DNA from: a virus | Length of the DNA: 64,000 bases | IMG/VR virus record: IMGVR_UViG_3300032288_005778 | Location: 18,389 to 82,388 of that record | Reading direction: 5' to 3' (one strand) | Translations under genes and position numbers: made by a program | Shown here: positions 23,478 to 30,398 of the stretch, piece after piece | How the letters are laid out: every line of letters begins with the position of its first letter | How positions within the stretch are numbered: position 1 is the first letter of the stretch | Notes under the pieces: generated by a model | Databases searched by the model: none | What the model saw: the letters and a program-made list of their open reading frames with translations, nothing else | What the model was told of the DNA's origin: nothing

Positions 23478-23533
23478 GGCTTCCCACTACTTGGTAGTTT
23501 CGTCCGGTAGCCAGCCGGACTCGTCAGGTGGGG
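23478..23533 (-). ncRNA. Hammerhead ribozyme, copy 2 (type I)
   Basis: On the minus strand: stem I arm CCCAC, core CTGACGA, stem II GTCCGG/CCGGAC with a 7-nt loop, GAAA, short stem III ACT/AGT with loop ACCA, A at the cut site, then GTGGG pairing back to CCCAC. All conserved core bases are present. Relative to copy 1 the stem I pair G.U is replaced by A-U. Cleavage is expected between 23488 and 23487. It begins just past the stop of the 78-aa gene. Confidence 0.8.
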
Positions 23534-23534
23534 A

Positions 23535-23771
23535 TTAAAAGTGTTTAACACCCCTTCTTCTTCTGACTTTTTCTATGTCACTGTAGAAAAAGTCCTTGGC
23601 ATCAAAACTAACACGATTACTGCGGGCAAAAGCCGCAGCTTTAATCGGACAATTAAAGAAGTGAAAAGAACACTGGTGTTCTTTATTTGCGTCAAGGTAC
23701 TCAACTTGTACTTCCCAAAACTTCTGTTCTGGGGCTTTGCTTAAATAATCTGGTCTTTGTAGAGCTTTCAT
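23535..23771 (-). CDS. Hypothetical protein (78 aa), strong promoter, hammerhead in 3' UTR
   Basis: GGGAGA ribosome binding site and promoter copy 3 (23803-23831). Basic C-terminus (EKVRRRRGVKHF) and a CSFHFFNCPIKAAAFARSNR segment. The stop abuts a hammerhead ribozyme. Function unknown; expression is expected to be strong and early. Confidence 0.65.
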   Translation of the reverse strand: MKALQRPDYLSKAPEQKFWEVQVEYLDANKEHQCSFHFFNCPIKAAAFARSNRVSFDAKDFFYSDIEKVRRRRGVKHF

Positions 23772-23802
23772 GTTGCTTGTCTCCCTGTTCTTTGATATTT
23801 CT

Positions 23803-23831
23803 ATCTTATTCTATAAAGAAACAATTGTCAA
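23803..23831 (-). promoter_or_regulatory. Strong promoter, family copy 3
   Basis: Minus strand TTGACA, a 17-bp spacer starting ATTGTTTCTTTATAG, TAAGAT, then AGAAATATC. It shares most of the spacer with copies 1 and 2. Confidence 0.75.
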
Positions 23832-23890
23832 TACTGAAATTAAAATTATTTTATTTGACAAGTGTTTTTATTATAGTGGGTGTAAATTTG

Positions 23891-23958
23891 GCTTCCCACT
23901 ACTACCAGGGCGGTAGTTTCGTCCGGTAGCCAGCCGGACTCATCAGGCGGGGTTAAGC
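23891..23958 (-). ncRNA. Hammerhead ribozyme, copy 1 (type I)
   Basis: Minus strand: stem I GCTT..CCCGC, core CTGATGA, stem II GTCCGG/CCGGAC with loop CTGGCTA, GAAA, stem III ACTACC/GGTAGT with loop GCCCT, A, then GTGGG and AAGC closing stem I around an AAC bulge. This satisfies the hammerhead consensus fully. The expected cut is between 23900 and 23899. It overlaps the stop codon of the upstream gene (23953-23955), so cleavage would trim that mRNA right after its stop. Confidence 0.88.
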
Positions 23959-25197
23959 GGCTTGCAACCACTTTTCAAAAGATTTAATAGGGCGGTTGGC
24001 AGTCTCCTGAGTCTTTTTATAAGCCTCATAAGCTTCTTCTATCGCTCGTTTTTCGGCGAATTTTTTACTCGCTTCTTCTTGAAAGAAGCTTATCCGTGCC
24101 ATGACAGCATCTCTATCAAAACCGATGGACACTGAAGTCCTGACTCTATTGGATAAACCGTGTGTCCGGTCGTCAAGGTGTTCCCACACCGTGCCGTCCC
24201 TTTCGCTCCAGTTGAATGAAACGACCATATCATCGCCAACCCAAAAGCGGTTTAAAAATTTGTTATAAACCTCTTTCCGAAACCATTCTGGTTCAGGTAT
24301 AGCCAACTTGGCAGCTTCTTCAGATGCTATTTTTGCCAGTCTATCTTGCTCCCAACGAGCGCGGATAGACTCTATCTTGAACACCAACTCAGCAAATGTA
24401 ATCTTCTCACGTTTACAATATTCGTACACATACCCTTGCATCAATGCAAGGATTTGTTCTTCAGTGTTAATTTGAAGAAGATTAAGCTTTTCGCTGCACC
24501 ACAGAGTACGCCCATCTGCATGGGCGTACTCCCAGACGGTATAGTAGGTTTTATCTGAGTAGATGTCCCCTGAAAAACTTAGGGACTGATTGTAAGTTGA
24601 TTTAGTTCTTTCCTTTCCCGTGGGAACAAAGGTTTCCCCCCAGTATTTTCTGGGGAGGTCATGGCAGTAGATGTCTACTGCTGACTCCAAAGATTTTTGG
24701 TTAAACATAGCGCACGGTGCAGCGCTATGATGATATTTATGCCAGTCGTTCAAGCAGGTCAACGCTGACCGAACTTCTTTCAATAGAGGATCAATTTTTT
24801 GCTTTTCCTGGACTTTATCCCAGGAAACACATTCGTGTAACCTATCAGAATCGCTATCAATATCGCCATAGATAGCGACTTCTAAGTCGTACCAATCCAA
24901 ATCTTCTGGATTTAGGCTGGTGGTAATAACAGCCTTTAGTCCAGAGGTGTTTAGCACTCCATTTAATTCATCTGCTAATTTTTTTTGAATTTCAGGGTGA
25001 AGTTCACTTACATTTATTTTAAACATTATTTTTGTCTCCTGTTTTTGCTGTACCTGTTTTGTCTGTTCCTGTTGCTCAATCTGAGCATCAATACTGATTA
25101 ACTCATCTACCCAGCGGTAGATGTTTTGTTGTCCCCTCCCGACGCGGGAGATCAAGTTTACTAGCACCTGTCTTCTGTTTACCAAGTCCATGTCCAT
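23953..25197 (-). CDS. Hypothetical protein (414 aa or 357 aa from an internal start)
   Basis: GGGAGGG precedes ATG 25197. A second in-frame ATG at 25026 (MFKINVSELHPEIQKKL) also has a strong AGGAGAC site, so a 357-aa form may be made too. The first 57 residues are a Gln-rich coiled helix. The main body has acidic, aromatic-rich segments (DLDWYDLEVAIYGD; SFNWSERDGTVWEHL) and helical parts. No family recognised. Promoter copy 4 drives it, and a hammerhead lies at its stop. Confidence 0.65.
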   Translation of the reverse strand: MDMDLVNRRQVLVNLISRVGRGQQNIYRWVDELISIDAQIEQQEQTKQVQQKQETKIMFKINVSELHPEIQKKLADELNGVLNTSGLKAVITTSLNPEDLDWYDLEVAIYGDIDSDSDRLHECVSWDKVQEKQKIDPLLKEVRSALTCLNDWHKYHHSAAPCAMFNQKSLESAVDIYCHDLPRKYWGETFVPTGKERTKSTYNQSLSFSGDIYSDKTYYTVWEYAHADGRTLWCSEKLNLLQINTEEQILALMQGYVYEYCKREKITFAELVFKIESIRARWEQDRLAKIASEEAAKLAIPEPEWFRKEVYNKFLNRFWVGDDMVVSFNWSERDGTVWEHLDDRTHGLSNRVRTSVSIGFDRDAVMARISFFQEEASKKFAEKRAIEEAYEAYKKTQETANRPIKSFEKWLQAA

Positions 25198-25229
25198 AAC
25201 CCTCCCGCGTCGTCTGTTTCTATATTTCC

Positions 25230-25258
25230 ATTATGTATGGATAGAATTATTTTGTCAA
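25230..25258 (-). promoter_or_regulatory. Strong promoter, family copy 4
   Basis: Minus strand TTGACA, 17-bp spacer and CATAAT, followed by GGAAATATAGAAACA. The spacer differs from the other copies but the -35 and the post -10 block are kept. Confidence 0.7.
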
Positions 25259-25461
25259 GTCTTTTCTGAAACTTTTTTTTCGCTTTCCAGAAAAGCAGCC
25301 ATACCCCTTGCTACATCTGGGTTTCGGACGAGTCTCTCAATTAGCTCACCAAAGGCTATACATAAATGATCAGCGTAGCACTGATATACACATTTAGCTG
25401 TTGGAGTAAGCCTAAGCGTAAGTTTTGCCTTGTTTTTAGCGTAGTCTGATTGTCGTGCCAT
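25255..25461 (-). CDS. Ribbon-helix-helix-like protein (68 aa)
   Basis: AAGGAAG ribosome binding site. KAKLTLRLTPTAKCVYQCYADHL followed by FGELIERLVRNPDVARGMAAFLE is an RHH-type strand-helix-helix. It is a paralogue of 33004-33225 (shared RNPDVxRGxAxFxE). Probably a DNA-binding regulator. Its 3' end overlaps promoter copy 4, so its transcription may interfere with that promoter. Confidence 0.6.
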   Translation of the reverse strand: MARQSDYAKNKAKLTLRLTPTAKCVYQCYADHLCIAFGELIERLVRNPDVARGMAAFLESEKKVSEKT

Positions 25462-25469
25462 AGTCTTCC

Positions 25470-25832
25470 TTAATTGTTGGTGTCTGTCAATTCTATCATT
25501 ACATCTTGCTTACTGCTCAAATATTCAACATACTTAGCAGTTATTAGAGAGATTAATCGTTGCTGCTCTATGGGTGGTAGTCCCAAGACCACACCTAAAA
25601 CATCTTCTGCTGTTTTGGGTTTTGCCTTGCCTAAGCCCAAATATTGATCCAACTCAAAACCAGGACGGCAGCCCAAAGCTAAACACAACTCTATGTATTT
25701 CTCTAATCCTGGAGATACCTTACCTGACTGCCATTCACTAAGCGTGCCTTGAGACACGCCAGATAACTTTGCGGCTTTATTTGTGCTTTGAGCGCGTTTG
25801 CATATACTAGTAATCAATGCGCCTAAGTTCAT
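25470..25832 (-). CDS. XRE/Cro-type helix-turn-helix regulator
   Basis: 120 aa. Residues ~15-50 (NKAAKLSGVSQGTLSEWQSGKVSPGLEKYIELCLALGC) are a classic HTH_3 motif. The C-terminal ~60 residues probably dimerise. It overlaps the upstream tandem-HTH gene by 4 nt. Likely part of the lysogeny or early control switch. Confidence 0.8.
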   Translation of the reverse strand: MNLGALITSICKRAQSTNKAAKLSGVSQGTLSEWQSGKVSPGLEKYIELCLALGCRPGFELDQYLGLGKAKPKTAEDVLGVVLGLPPIEQQRLISLITAKYVEYLSSKQDVMIELTDTNN

Positions 25833-26440
25833 AACAACCTGATGTAGAAATCATCCCCACTGGCAATATCTATGAAGTTGTAGATATCCAGTACGCTACC
25901 AGTATTGTCCTCAAAGAGTTCAGTATCAGCGATCGCCTCTAAGGTATTGAAACTAGGAATAACCCGACCACTTTCAATAGTCCAGATGGTTCTAGAAATC
26001 AAGGAAAAATCTTGAGAAGAACACATATCTGCTAATACTTGCTTAGTTATTCCCTTCTTTTCCCTAGTGGATTTAATTAATCCCCCTAACCTGTACAACC
26101 CGTCCTTGACCCATCTTTTTCTTTGCTTAGATACAGGGAATTCAACGTAGGGTGTTTGGCTAATAATATCTATGCACTCATAAATGCCTAAGAGCTTACC
26201 TGAATCATCACGAAGTAAACCTGATGCTGCTATAGCTTCTATTAGGTTATACGCAGGACAAGTTTTCCCCTGTTCCATTTGCTTTAGCGCAGTGTAATTA
26301 ACCGCAAAAAACTTGTCAGAACATATCTGCGAGAAGTACCGCAGACTCATTTTTGCATCCTGGCGAGAACGTTTGACCATTACTCCCAGTTTAGCCATTC
26401 CCTCTTTTGTCCATTTTTTTCTGTATCCTGTTCTGTTCAT
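25829..26440 (-). CDS. Tandem-HTH regulator, candidate repressor
   Basis: 203 aa made of two homologous halves (about 1-95 and 100-203), each with basic start KxWxKxG, LGxxxKxxR, an HTH-like core, and the ending LEAIAxxxLxxDxxGxxLxIYxxIDI. The N-half reads YTALKQMEQGKTCPAYN and the C-half RTIWTIESGRVIPSFN, the usual recognition helix of XRE proteins. A two-domain protein could bind paired half-sites. It is divergent from an RHH gene across an operator-rich gap. Confidence 0.65.
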   Translation of the reverse strand: MNRTGYRKKWTKEGMAKLGVMVKRSRQDAKMSLRYFSQICSDKFFAVNYTALKQMEQGKTCPAYNLIEAIAASGLLRDDSGKLLGIYECIDIISQTPYVEFPVSKQRKRWVKDGLYRLGGLIKSTREKKGITKQVLADMCSSQDFSLISRTIWTIESGRVIPSFNTLEAIADTELFEDNTGSVLDIYNFIDIASGDDFYIRLL

Positions 26441-26447
26441 ATTTTTT

Positions 26448-26538
26448 TACCGTTCACATATTCACACAAAATATCATAAATTTTTGTAATTCTCTTGTGT
26501 ATCATGAGATATTATGGTATTATGATATTGTGATACAC
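26448..26538. promoter_or_regulatory. Divergent operator region (genetic-switch candidate)
   Basis: Perfect inverted repeat GTGTATCA (26497-26504) / TGATACAC (26531-26538), an inner TATCAT/ATGATA pair, AT-rich -10-like boxes, and TACCGTTCAC (26448-26457) next to the repressor start. GTGAACGGTA, its complement, recurs at 21533 and 28466. Confidence 0.6.
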
Positions 26539-26550
26539 GAATAAGGAGAA

Positions 26551-26742
26551 ATGAATTTAACAAGAATCAAAGCTAGAGACAAACAACAGATTAGGATTGA
26601 CCCTAAATTGCACCAAAGAATTAAGATTTTAGCCGCAGAACATCACACTGAAATAGGTTTATTAGCTGAACAATTAATTCTTTTAGGCATAGAAAGCTTG
26701 AAAGATGAAAGTACAAGACATGATCAAAAATCATCGCGGTAG
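26551..26742 (+). CDS. CopG/RHH-type small regulator (63 aa)
   Basis: AAGGAG ribosome binding site. KQQIRIDPKLHQRIKILAAEHHTEIGLLAEQLILLGIE is a standard ribbon-helix-helix. First gene of the plus-strand early operon, opposite the candidate repressor, so a Cro-like or operon autoregulator role is plausible. Confidence 0.7.
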   Translation: MNLTRIKARDKQQIRIDPKLHQRIKILAAEHHTEIGLLAEQLILLGIESLKDESTRHDQKSSR

Positions 26743-27082
26743 TGGTCGTTTAGAAGCTTATGCAGTGGCTTTCTCAAAAGAAGTTAGTCAATGGTTTCAG
26801 GTTGGTTTAAAGTTCCTTGAGAGCGATCGCACTATAGTCAAGATTGATTATCTTGATTCAGCGGTAGAGCCAACAATAGAGTTTGATTGTCAAGAGTTAC
26901 TTGAAGAATATCCATTGTCTGTTACCAGCAATAACTACAACGGAAAAACCATTATTATTCAATTTCCGTATATATGGATTGTAAAGCCAAGTGATTTAAT
27001 TTTTTGGAGTAGTGAAGTGGGAAAAAAAGATGCTCAATTCATATTAAGAAAAACAGGTCGCATTAAGTCAGTATCTAACTAA
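26705..27082 (+). CDS. Protein with the KP-x2-L-x2-W C-terminal module (125 aa)
   Basis: Overlaps the RHH gene by 38 nt; Met6 at 26720 is an alternative start. The C-terminus (IWIVKPSDLIFWSSEVGKKDAQFIL) matches IYIIKPCQLRYWTRSVGLHNADAVL of the restriction-associated protein at 10007-10894. The first half (RLEAYAVAFSKEVSQWFQVGLKFLE) fits the same kind of module seen at the end of some Eco57I-like enzymes. Here it is free-standing. Role unknown; an R-M accessory or antagonist is a guess. Confidence 0.55.
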   Translation: MKVQDMIKNHRGSGRLEAYAVAFSKEVSQWFQVGLKFLESDRTIVKIDYLDSAVEPTIEFDCQELLEEYPLSVTSNNYNGKTIIIQFPYIWIVKPSDLIFWSSEVGKKDAQFILRKTGRIKSVSN

Positions 27083-27334
27083 ATGATACCACCATTAAGA
27101 TTACCGCCAAAGGATTTTGCTATCCTACCGCGCCCAACCAATCCCCAACCTTGGGAACGGATATCAAAGCCAGCTTATTGGTTTGGAGACAGGCTAAGGA
27201 CAAATCTAGGATGGGGAATATGTTCAGGAGTTAAACGTATAAGCGCAGGGGATTGGCTTTACTACATTGACTTAGACGATAGCTTTTGTCCACATCCGTT
27301 TGCAGAATCAGAAATTAAGGAGAAATTAAAATGA
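27083..27334 (+). CDS. Hypothetical protein (83 aa)
   Basis: Begins directly after the previous stop and overlaps the next gene by 4 nt (ATGA), so it is in the early operon. Pro-rich start, then WFGDRLRTNLGWGICSGVKRISAGDWLYYIDLDD, a compact beta-like segment. No family recognised. Confidence 0.55.
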   Translation: MIPPLRLPPKDFAILPRPTNPQPWERISKPAYWFGDRLRTNLGWGICSGVKRISAGDWLYYIDLDDSFCPHPFAESEIKEKLK

Positions 27335-27855
27335 GACAAATTGCCAAAATCAAAACAAAGAGAAACGATGATGCAGAAATGGTAACAATTGCTTACACCA
27401 TTTTTAACGAAGATAGTGAAGAGCAAAAAACCGTGACTGTACGCAGCAAAGAAGAAGCATCGGAGAGTTTTTACCAGGCACTAGACAGCCTAAGAAGCAT
27501 TTTGATAGATGCAGTGGGATTAGATGCTGATATCTGGAAGGAAGGATTTGTTACTGATTTTGCAATCAAAGATAAAAAGGATTTGGTAGCAATTGGCATT
27601 GGCGGAACATGTGAGATACAAGGCAGATTTGTCACCGTTTTCAGTAAAGATGTATTGATTGAGAAATCTGCTTATGAACACAAGATTGTGTCTGCGGTAC
27701 TAGTTGAAGCTTCTGAATATTTGGATGGTGAACGCGATGGTTGGAAACAGCCCTCTTTGTTCACAATGGAAAGCCTAGTCAATGCTGATGAAGACGAAGA
27801 TGAAGGCGTTGAAGCAGAAGAAGAAAAAGTGGCGGAACTAGCTATTGGCTTTTAG
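27331..27855 (+). CDS. Hypothetical protein (174 aa) with acidic tail
   Basis: AAGGAGAA ribosome binding site. Beta-rich N-terminus, a central VTDFAIKDKKDLVAIGIGGTC...VTVFSKD segment, and a Glu/Asp-rich C-terminus (DEDEDEGVEAEEE). Looks like a well-expressed early protein; acidic tails are common in DNA-mimic or ssDNA-binding proteins, but no such family is recognised. Confidence 0.6.
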   Translation: MRQIAKIKTKRNDDAEMVTIAYTIFNEDSEEQKTVTVRSKEEASESFYQALDSLRSILIDAVGLDADIWKEGFVTDFAIKDKKDLVAIGIGGTCEIQGRFVTVFSKDVLIEKSAYEHKIVSAVLVEASEYLDGERDGWKQPSLFTMESLVNADEDEDEGVEAEEEKVAELAIGF

Positions 27856-27864
27856 TTTGTATAC

Positions 27865-27896
27865 AAAAAACTCCGTTGTTTGACGGAGTTTAAAAA
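27865..27896. terminator. Hairpin AACTCCGT/ACGGAGTT, terminator-like
   Basis: 8-bp stem, 6-nt loop, with A-run before and TTTAAAA after. The minus-strand version has the better T-run. It closes the 26.5-27.9 kb operon. Confidence 0.55.
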
Positions 27897-27936
27897 ACAA
27901 ACAAAAAATATTAGCATCTATTATCTTGTCAAAAAT

Positions 27937-28143
27937 ATGGTACAAACAACAATCAAAGAAAGTGATTACAAAGTAGGGGATAAAGTTGAGTACAAACATC
28001 CTAGTGATGGGTGGTTGAAAGGTGTTTTTATTGGTTTCCATACCCCAGGATTAGCCCCTCCGGGGTGTAGATGGAGTTTTATAGAGATTTGTATCAACGG
28101 GAAATTACACAAGGCTTATTCTTTAAATCAGATTAGAAAATGA
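27937..28143 (+). CDS. Hypothetical small beta-barrel protein (68 aa)
   Basis: Start placed at ATG 27937 (MVQTTIKESDYKVGDKVEY), as the longer frame would begin in the terminator region. KVGDKVEYKHPSDGWLKGVFIGF resembles KOW/SH3-like barrels. Coupled to the next gene by ATGA overlap. Confidence 0.5.
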   Translation: MVQTTIKESDYKVGDKVEYKHPSDGWLKGVFIGFHTPGLAPPGCRWSFIEICINGKLHKAYSLNQIRK

Positions 28144-28367
28144 AAAGCTGTTTAAATTGTACCCTGTCAGGGTTTATCATTGAGAAACATGGCGAAATTT
28201 ACACTTACGAAGGCGACTGCAACAATACTTATTTCCCTCTCACGGAAATAATCAAAGTTCTTAAATGTAAAAAGGATGATAAGCAAGAACTGAAAAATGA
28301 ACTAGAACCAATATTTGCAAAAGTCGGGAGCAAGTGCAGGTTTTACGATCCTGTATCCCAACAATAA
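28140..28367 (+). CDS. Hypothetical Cys-containing protein (75 aa)
   Basis: Translationally coupled to the preceding gene. CLNC at the N-terminus with later single Cys residues (GDCNN, LKCKKD, SKCRF) could bind a metal. A terminator follows. No family recognised. Confidence 0.5.
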   Translation: MKSCLNCTLSGFIIEKHGEIYTYEGDCNNTYFPLTEIIKVLKCKKDDKQELKNELEPIFAKVGSKCRFYDPVSQQ

Positions 28368-28375
28368 GAGTTAGC

Positions 28376-28398
28376 AGCCACCTAAGCGGGTGGCTTTT
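28376..28398 (+). terminator. Intrinsic terminator
   Basis: AGCCACC/GGTGGCT stem followed by TTTATTT. Confidence 0.75.
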
Positions 28399-28452
28399 AT
28401 TTGCACAAGTGTCTTAAAAGCGGAGTGTATAAAATTAATATGCAATCACTTA

Positions 28453-28482
28453 TTGACAAACGGTAGTGAACGGTAGTAAGAT
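28453..28482 (+). promoter_or_regulatory. Promoter with embedded operator repeats
   Basis: TTGACA (28453-58), an 18-bp spacer made of two ACGGTAGT words, and TAAGAT (28477-82). The second word belongs to GTGAACGGTA, also found beside the repressor gene and at 21533, so this promoter is probably repressor-controlled. Confidence 0.55.
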
Positions 28483-28509
28483 AATCTTATTCAATAAAAT
28501 AGGGTGGTT

Positions 28510-28764
28510 ATGAGTAAGAAAAATGAGTTCGATTACAGTACAATTGATACTTATGGAGTAGCCGTCATTGTAGTATTGGCAGTGTCAGGTCTCTTTGCGA
28601 TTTTTTTAATCTTTGCCATATCCCAGCTTCAGTTTCAGGCAAATAATTCAAACCCTGAAGTAGTTGCACAAAAAGCAGGAGATTTTCGTGCAAAAAACTC
28701 TGATACGGAAGAGTTGATCTTTCATAATTTTGTTTTAAACGAAGCCATTAGCAATGATTGGTAA
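28510..28764 (+). CDS. Small single-pass membrane protein (84 aa)
   Basis: Start ATG 28510 (AGGGTGG upstream). One membrane helix at ~16-42 (YGVAVIVVLAVSGLFAIFLIFAISQL), short charged N-terminus inside and a ~40-residue polar C-terminus. Holin-like size, but a single early-region gene with an operator-bearing promoter could equally be an exclusion or regulatory protein. Confidence 0.6.
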   Translation: MSKKNEFDYSTIDTYGVAVIVVLAVSGLFAIFLIFAISQLQFQANNSNPEVVAQKAGDFRAKNSDTEELIFHNFVLNEAISNDW

Positions 28765-28785
28765 ATTTTTTGGAATAAAGGCAGC

Positions 28786-29175
28786 ATGATAGACAGTAAG
28801 GGATCTGGAGAAATTGGTGTAAATCCACGCACACCAGATAAATGGTATCTGGTTTTCCAACAAGAGCCTGGTTTTTTAACAACTCTTTGTTTTGATCCAG
28901 AAACACGCAAGATTTACCCGCAGGAAATCACTGACGAAAATTTTGTTGCTTCACTGGAAGTACCAGAGGATATCGTCGGGATATTCAAAACGATGTTAAA
29001 TCAAAGCGGTTGGACTAGAATAGCAAATAAATTAGGTGGTGAGCCAAAAAAAGTAACTTGGAAGGATGGGGAATACAAGCTTTGCTTGACCTGCAAGAAG
29101 CAGGGGATGGAAACCAGAACCAGGAGCAAAACTGGTTACTGTCGCAAACATAGACCAAATCCAAAATATTTGTAG
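28786..29175 (+). CDS. Hypothetical protein with C-terminal zinc-ribbon-like motif (129 aa)
   Basis: AAAGG ribosome binding site. C-terminus CLTCKKQGMETRTRSKTGYCRKH carries a CxxC...CxxxH set typical of small zinc fingers. The N-terminal part has beta segments (WYLVFQQEPGFLTTLCFD). Unknown role. Confidence 0.55.
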   Translation: MIDSKGSGEIGVNPRTPDKWYLVFQQEPGFLTTLCFDPETRKIYPQEITDENFVASLEVPEDIVGIFKTMLNQSGWTRIANKLGGEPKKVTWKDGEYKLCLTCKKQGMETRTRSKTGYCRKHRPNPKYL

Positions 29176-29186
29176 GAGCAAAAGTA

Positions 29187-29438
29187 ATGACTCATTTTAT
29201 TTGTGTACCAAGAGGATCTGACAATGACCTTATTGGTGGTTTTCAACTCGACGCTATGAAAGCGTATCAATATACTCCCAAAGGTTTTATCGACAAAGCA
29301 TTAGATAAAGCCAGGGAAACAGCATTGTTGAAAATTGTGATTGGACCAGAAAATCAAACACTTTATTTCTTTGGGGAAATAGCTGATAATCTTTTATCTC
29401 AAATAGAGGATAAGCTTTTTGACAAATTAAATAAATAA
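29187..29438 (+). CDS. Hypothetical protein (83 aa)
   Basis: TAGGAG ribosome binding site, 11 nt after the previous stop. Short alpha/beta protein (FICVPRGSDNDLIGGFQLDAMKAY) with a helical C-terminus. A terminator follows. Confidence 0.55.
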   Translation: MTHFICVPRGSDNDLIGGFQLDAMKAYQYTPKGFIDKALDKARETALLKIVIGPENQTLYFFGEIADNLLSQIEDKLFDKLNK

Positions 29439-29460
29439 TTAATATTCAACTCAAACATAC

Positions 29461-29490
29461 AAAAGCCCTGGATGATTCCGGGGCTTTTCT
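29461..29490 (+). terminator. Intrinsic terminator
   Basis: AAAAGCCCtGG / CCgGGGCTTTT stem with a 6-nt loop, then CTTTT. Confidence 0.85.
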
Positions 29491-29589
29491 TTTGCAAAAC
29501 TATTAGATAGCATCAAAACCATGTATATCAATGGTGGTTTTAGTTAATTCTTTAAACTAGCCTTTAGTTTTCATCTTTTATTCTCCAAA

Positions 29590-29880
29590 TTATTGACTTC
29601 TAAGGACTGATGAGTTGTATTCTTTTTCTGTAATTGGCTGCCACCCGCCAGGGACTTTCTTTAAATTCGTACAGCAGCACGGTATTTGTCTAAAGCTATG
29701 GCACATCCACACTTTTTGAGATTTAATCATTTCCCTTATTTCCCAGGGGTCAGGGATTCCGCAGGCTTGTCCAGCACCTTCAAAAGGGCAATATTCGTCA
29801 CAGGGTAATCTATTCTCATCCACTAATTCTGGGTCTATAGACCCTAATGTATCAGCATCAAGACCATATGTATTAATCAT
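29590..29880 (-). CDS. Cys-rich hypothetical protein (96 aa)
   Basis: The only minus-strand gene in this stretch. Cys positions CDEYC, ACG, MCHSF and CCC (residues ~27-70) suggest a metal or Fe-S cluster site. No ribosome binding site is evident. Family not recognised; coding is supported mainly by composition and the absence of an overlapping gene. Confidence 0.45.
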   Translation of the reverse strand: MINTYGLDADTLGSIDPELVDENRLPCDEYCPFEGAGQACGIPDPWEIREMIKSQKVWMCHSFRQIPCCCTNLKKVPGGWQPITEKEYNSSVLRSQ

Positions 29881-30066
29881 GTTTTTAGTTATTTAATGCG
29901 TCCCAAACTATAAACAATAATAACAGGAAAACAATTCAGGTCAACCTCTTTTAGCAAAGGATCACCTTTACTTATTTTCCACTTAGTATATAAAAATCTT
30001 TTATGGTACTATCCCCAAGTTACTAGCGATTAAGTTATTGTAGTTTTGTTGAACCTCAAAAAAGTT

Positions 30067-30255
30067 ATGGCAAATAAGAATGCTGTGCCACCTAAAGAAG
30101 CACAGTTTAAACCCGGATGGAAGTCCGGCAAAACCAAGGCTATCAAAGTTCCAATGGCTTTGGAGAAGGAAATTAGAGCGATCGCTTTAATACTGGACGA
30201 AAACCCCAGTATTTTCCCTGAAATACTAGAATTTGCCAAAACACTGGCGAAATAG
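30067..30255 (+). CDS. Small RHH-like basic protein (62 aa)
   Basis: Start ATG 30067 (MANKNAVPPKEAQFKPGWKSG). The basic N-terminal arm and AIKVPMALEKEIRAIALILDE look like an RHH strand plus helix. Probably DNA-binding and upstream of the replication genes. Confidence 0.5.
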   Translation: MANKNAVPPKEAQFKPGWKSGKTKAIKVPMALEKEIRAIALILDENPSIFPEILEFAKTLAK

Positions 30256-30341
30256 TATAATATACAAAAAGCCACCGCACTGTTGTCAGCAGCACGATGG
30301 CAGCCCCTACTCACGTCTTTATAACTAGGAGCATCTTAATC

Positions 30342-30398
30342 ATGAATCAAAATCAAAAAATTGTCAACAGACTGTTGCACGTCCGTAGAGGTGTGTAA
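30342..30398 (+). CDS. 18-aa leader peptide coupled to the replication protein
   Basis: ATG 30342 with CTAGGAG upstream; encodes MNQNQKIVNRLLHVRRGV and its TAA shares one base with the ATG of the next gene (TAATG). It probably controls translation of the initiator-like protein. Confidence 0.5.
   Translation: MNQNQKIVNRLLHVRRGV

Noticed and set aside
29604-29640. CTGATGAG as a third hammerhead
   Set aside because: No following GAAA with stem II, nor a pairing stem I.
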